NCBI GenBank assembly: GCA_029204225.1
Contig: CM055110.1
Location: 46,889,003 to 46,953,002, forward strand
DNA from: Diphasiastrum complanatum
Taxonomy: Eukaryota; Streptophyta; Lycopodiopsida; Lycopodiales; Lycopodiaceae
DNA: 64,000 nt
Direction: 5' to 3'
Part shown: positions 1 through 64,000 of the stretch, in pieces
How positions within the stretch are numbered: position 1 is the stretch's first letter
How the letters are laid out: every line of letters starts with the position of its first letter
The notes under the pieces: model-generated
Told to the model about the DNA's origin: nothing
Database searches by the model: none
The model's input: only the letters and a program-made list of their open reading frames with translations
Program-made: the position numbers and the translations under genes

Positions 1-181
1 GCCTTGTACTTATAGGATTGTTTGGTTGACAATGTAGCTAATAATTTAACTTGTGCTTGATGTCTCTTATGAAAAGTCTGAAGAATTAGAAGTAGATATT
101 GTCTACATAATGTAGGAGATTCAAGTTTCTACTCAACTTTTTATATTTTTATACTAAGCTATTAAAAAGTAAGTGGTGCAG

Positions 182-60303
<60,122 letters not shown>

Positions 60304-61364
60304 GTATGTTAGCTCCTATCCTAAATTCTTTATAAAGAATATTTTTGGCATGTCACATTGCTGGATTAACTTTTGTATGGATTTTTATATGTGAATAGTC
60401 AAGTTGAATATACTTGCTTTGAGAGTTATTCACTAAAGTAGTGTTTCAACTCATGCATGCGTTTTTGTATTAAAACCCTTGATCAGTTCACAATATTTAA
60501 TTTGTATTTACAATTTTTGGCTCATATCTAGGGCCAAAATAGGTATGTTAATTGCTGGTGATCTACGTGGCTAAGTTGAAAAGTAACATGGTATATTACT
60601 TGGATGTGAATTTTATAGTTCACACTACAATAGAAGCTAGTTATCTTCATGGATTAGCATAGTCCTAATTTCTTCATGGATTAGACCTTGTCCATTGCCC
60701 TACATTTGTTGCATATCTTTTGTTTTGATTCACCTTTGAGTGAGCTATAGTGATGATGGGCACTTTTCTTGTATTGATGAAGAATTAGGGGATTCAATCA
60801 ATTAGGGTTCTCTTTGGTGCTCATCTTCATTTATATCTTACCATATAGTTCATTTTGTGTTATGCATGATGGAGTTTGCTCTAGTAAGCTTACATCAAGG
60901 ATCATTTATGCATGCTGAGTCACATGATTGTCTAGTTCATCATGGATGCTCGAGTTGAAGCTAGTCCAAGTTAGCCTTTTGAATAGAGCTTACATATGTT
61001 GAGAAGATTTATTGACCTTATCCTAATCCTGAAGGGAACAAAATAGGCCAACCTCATTAGCTTGGGTTATATAGTCCATGACCTCGACCTAAATGAGGTC
61101 AGAGGACAACATGCACTAACTAGAGGTCGCATTAGTAGTGGCATAATTGTGACTAGAGCTATATTTAGCATGCAATGAATAACTATTGCATGGACATCAG
61201 GAATGGGATCAATGCACTATAAATGCACCAATATTGATAAGCTTGGGTTGTGGCTATATGTGTAAGAGGTCATTGGCATCTGGAGTTATTGATTATTGAT
61301 CATTGATCATTGATCAATATATGCCTAAGATACCTTGAATCCTCTTGATCATCTTGTGCTAGGG
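60304..61364. other. Intronic DNA, nothing recognised
   Basis: AT-rich sequence after exon h. TTGATCA words repeat at 61288-61318. The last GSTZ exon was searched for here and not found. Confidence 0.5.
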
Positions 61365-61722
61365 TGTTACGAGCTCGTGACCAGTGCCGAACCCTAGAGA
61401 ACACAGATAGGTCAGATACCACAGTCAGGGTCATGTCCAGCATACACGACCAACAGGGCAAGACAGTGTGAGTAGTGTGTCCTAGCATGGTCCATAGCCA
61501 TGGCGGGCCTAACACAGTCTAGGGACCCTGTCAGCAGGACAGGGCCCCCGGTTGGGTCCCGACGTGCAATCGGCCACGTCAGTGCCACATGGCTGACACT
61601 TGGCAGTTGCATGCTACCAGTCCTCACACTAGGCTAGGGGGGGCTTACTCTATATCAGGGAGTAGGCAAGGTTGGGTAGATCAGTTAGTGTTTGCCCTAC
61701 TGTGGTGTTAGGATCTATTACA
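61365..61722 (+). repeat. 5' LTR of the rightmost chromovirus-1 copy
   Basis: 358 bp in the opposite orientation to the three other LTRs of this family in the window (6215, 17493 and 23375). Confidence 0.95.
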
Positions 61723-64000
61723 CTGGTATCAGAGCCATCTCCATCCTAGGGGATTTAGTTTTCAACAGTGGAGAAAGTAGCTAGATTGCTCAGAACTTCT
61801 TCAAGTTTTCAGAAATTTACAAGGCAGATCCAACGCTGGAGGAATAGCTTTCTACTGTGAAAATCTCCATTGAATCATCTTCCTTTCGGTTGGAATATGA
61901 GTTAGATTTCTGAGACAGATCCATTGTTGTAGATACAGCTATCTGACAAGGAAATCTCAATACGTTCTTGAGTCATCTGAGCGAAAATCAGAGTTGTGTT
62001 GTAGCATAGATCCATCGCTGCAATCTTAGAGATTTAGTTCCGATTTCCATGGGTAAATTGCTAATATCTGATCGGATTTTGGAAAGGAAGTAATGTACAG
62101 GTCCAACGTTGCAAATTCAGGGTTTAAGCCTAATTTTGGAGAACCAACCTCTGAAATTTAGATCAGATTCAGAGTAGTAGGGACCTGGTGGACTAGCGTT
62201 TTTGAGATGCAGGTCTAGCGTGGGTCTTCCTGGTGGTTTATCTGTATATTTTCCAAGCAGGGTTCGTGTCAGAGAAAGCATATTGACCAGCAAGCAGAGG
62301 GCCTTTGAAATCCGGAAATTTGCAAGTGGATTTGGGCTTCAAATCGGGTTTTTCATAACCAACACAGTAGTTGTCAGATCAGCGATGGGGGGATAGATCT
62401 TTTGCATTTTTTTCACCTCCTATTCGGATTTCTCAAAACCATAGGTCTGAAAGCAGTTGAGGAAGAGCTGAGAGGGCTTTTCTTGATTCTTTATGTGGAA
62501 GTACAGTTCTCAGAAAGAGCTAAGTTTTCTTTCCTTTCTTTGTAAAGCTTTTGAAGAAGCTTTCCTAAGAGAATTCCTACCAGAAAATGAACTTGATAGA
62601 GCCTGGGAAGCTTGGGAAAGAACAGTAATGGACAAGTCCCTAATCCAATATATCTCGCAGTACCGAGAAGCAATTTTAAAAATTAAAAATATGGATGATT
62701 ATCAGAAAATTAGGGGATTTGTCCGTGGCCTCAAAAATGAATATAAAGTAGAGGTCCAGAGAAACTCGCCTACTACCCTTGAGCAAGCTCTCAGATATGC
62801 TCAAATCTATGGTGGGCGAGACAACACCCCCTTTCTGAGTAGCCTCCTTAGAAAGACTTTCAATTCAAAAAGAAATTTTAAAAAAGGAAGAAAGAAGATA
62901 AAGTTGAAGGTGAAGCTCCTCAGAAACGCTCTTCACTCATACAGCCCTTAAAATCAGAAGATTTTGAGAAAGCCAAACAAGAACGTTTGTGCTTTGTGTG
63001 TATGGGCAAGGGACACATAGTCAGACAGTGTCCCAAGGGGCCTTTCACTAAAAAAGATAAAAAAGATATGAAACAAGTTCATCTTGTTCAGACTGTAAGT
63101 TTCCCCAATGACTCGGCAGCTTCCGAGATCAAAGTATATCATGAAGATCATGAACACTGTTGCCAGCTGACCTCTGCAATGCTAGCGAGACCCTTCAGCT
63201 TTGGGCCGCATGACCTAGTACGTATGCATGGAAAAGTTGGTAACCAGTCAGTAAGAGTTATGGTTGATGATGGGGCAACCCATAATTTCATCAACTACAG
63301 CCTGGTTAAAAAACTTAAACTACCAAAATTACCTAGTCAGCATAGGCACATAGTTTCACTAGCTAAGGGTGAAGATAAGAAAATCTGGGAAACTATGGTA
63401 AGTAACTTGAATCTTGGTATTCAGGGGTACCAAGATGAAATAAACTTTCAGATAATGCACCTGGATCGCACAGACATTGTTCTCAGGAGAGATTGGCTCT
63501 ACAGTTTAGGACCTTCCCTCCACAGAAACTATCAGGAGAACACCCTCAACTTTCAGCATAAAGGCCAAGAGATCCAGTTGCATGGGGAGCATGATGTTCC
63601 CAACAGTCCTATGATCTGCAGTTCAGAACTCTGTCAGTTAATCGGAGACGACGACCATCAGGTATTCTTATGTGACTTTCAGTTTATTCCTGAAGTTTCT
63701 ATTTCTAGTTCTATACAGCAGAAAATCAGTAAGTTAGAAACTTTATTGTCTAAATTTAAAGATGTTTTTTCTGAAGATTTGCCACATGGTTTGCCACCTA
63801 GTAGAGAGGTAGATCATGTAATAAACCTAGTACCAAGTACAACACCTGTTTCTAAACCTCTGTATTGGGTCAGCCAAACAAAAGATGAAGAAATAACTAG
63901 GCAGTCAACAGATTATCTTGGGAAAGGCCAAATTCAGACCAGTAGTTCACCATGGGCCTCACCAGTCCTTTTGGTGAAAAAGAAAGAGGGGTCTACGCGT
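61365..64000 (+). mobile_element. Chromovirus-1 family, second internal copy, gag-deleted, runs off the window
   Basis: 5' LTR 61365-61722 (358 bp, TG...CA) and primer site TGGTATCAGAGCC at 61724-61736. A leader to about 62546 then joins directly to the middle of gag (AFEEAFLREFLPENELD), so about the first 180 gag codons and the start codon are gone. Frameshifts occur near 62810-62900. From about 62950 pol is open in one frame to 64000 (zinc knuckle [16 protein letters not shown], protease VDDGATHNF, start of RT). The conserved GRDW after the protease is RRDW here. Confidence 0.92.

Noticed and set aside
60304-61364. Final GSTZ exon in this interval
   Set aside because: No segment reads like the expected C-terminal helix (a YP-L followed by a PAF motif) after an AG acceptor in phase 0; the exon is presumably beyond 64000.

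Overview
The window is plant nuclear DNA, apparently from a land plant with a large, repeat-rich genome. The evidence is spliced introns of many kilobases, chromodomain Ty3/Gypsy elements, DUF659-type hAT transposons, LINEs with microsatellite tails and very long dinucleotide runs. Large introns of this kind suggest a fern, lycophyte or gymnosperm, but the sequence alone cannot settle the lineage.

Only one host gene is visible, and it runs through the whole window on the + strand. It is a zeta-class glutathione S-transferase (GSTZ / maleylacetoacetate isomerase). Eight coding exons can be placed (182-275, 13074-13130, 13227-13312, 13455-13526, 13685-13738, 13850-13925, 57459-57520, 60247-60303). 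Together they give 186 codons with consistent splice phases, GT/AG borders and no stop. The start codon lies upstream of the window and the C-terminal exon lies downstream. Almost everything else is transposable element inside three of its introns (12.8 kb, 43.5 kb and the intron after 60303).

Intron 276-13073 holds two LINE copies (- strand, 1650-4943 and 4944-8404). The second is interrupted by a solo LTR with a TCTGT duplication. Scattered LINE ORF1, endonuclease and 3' end fragments follow to about 10.5 kb.

Intron 13926-57458 starts with two head-to-head hAT-like elements (14463-26846 and 26871-33128) that share a 24-bp AT run. They have GGTACC-rich ends, a DUF659 transposase with AT-hooks in its tail, and a second, convergent small coiled-coil ORF. 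The left copy carries a complete chromovirus (17493-23732, target duplication GTGCT). To the right come a 286-bp MITE with an 8-bp duplication (33157-33442) and a second, unrelated chromovirus with unusual AG...CT LTR ends (34188-40520). Next is a second hAT-like family with GGACGCG-rich ends, also as an inverted pair (about 40559-49602), containing a five-unit 112-bp tandem array, a 1.4-kb palindrome and a nested LINE. The rest, to about 57 kb, is hAT fragments, a MITE-like derivative, long GT/CT microsatellites and a LINE endonuclease fragment.

After exon 60247-60303 a third copy of the first chromovirus family begins in + orientation (5' LTR 61365-61722) and runs off the end. It has lost the first part of gag.

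The most interesting signals are the mega-intron GSTZ gene; the hAT families with a conserved second ORF, AT-hook transposase tails and insertion into AT runs; and a covarying hairpin at the 3' end of the LINE family.
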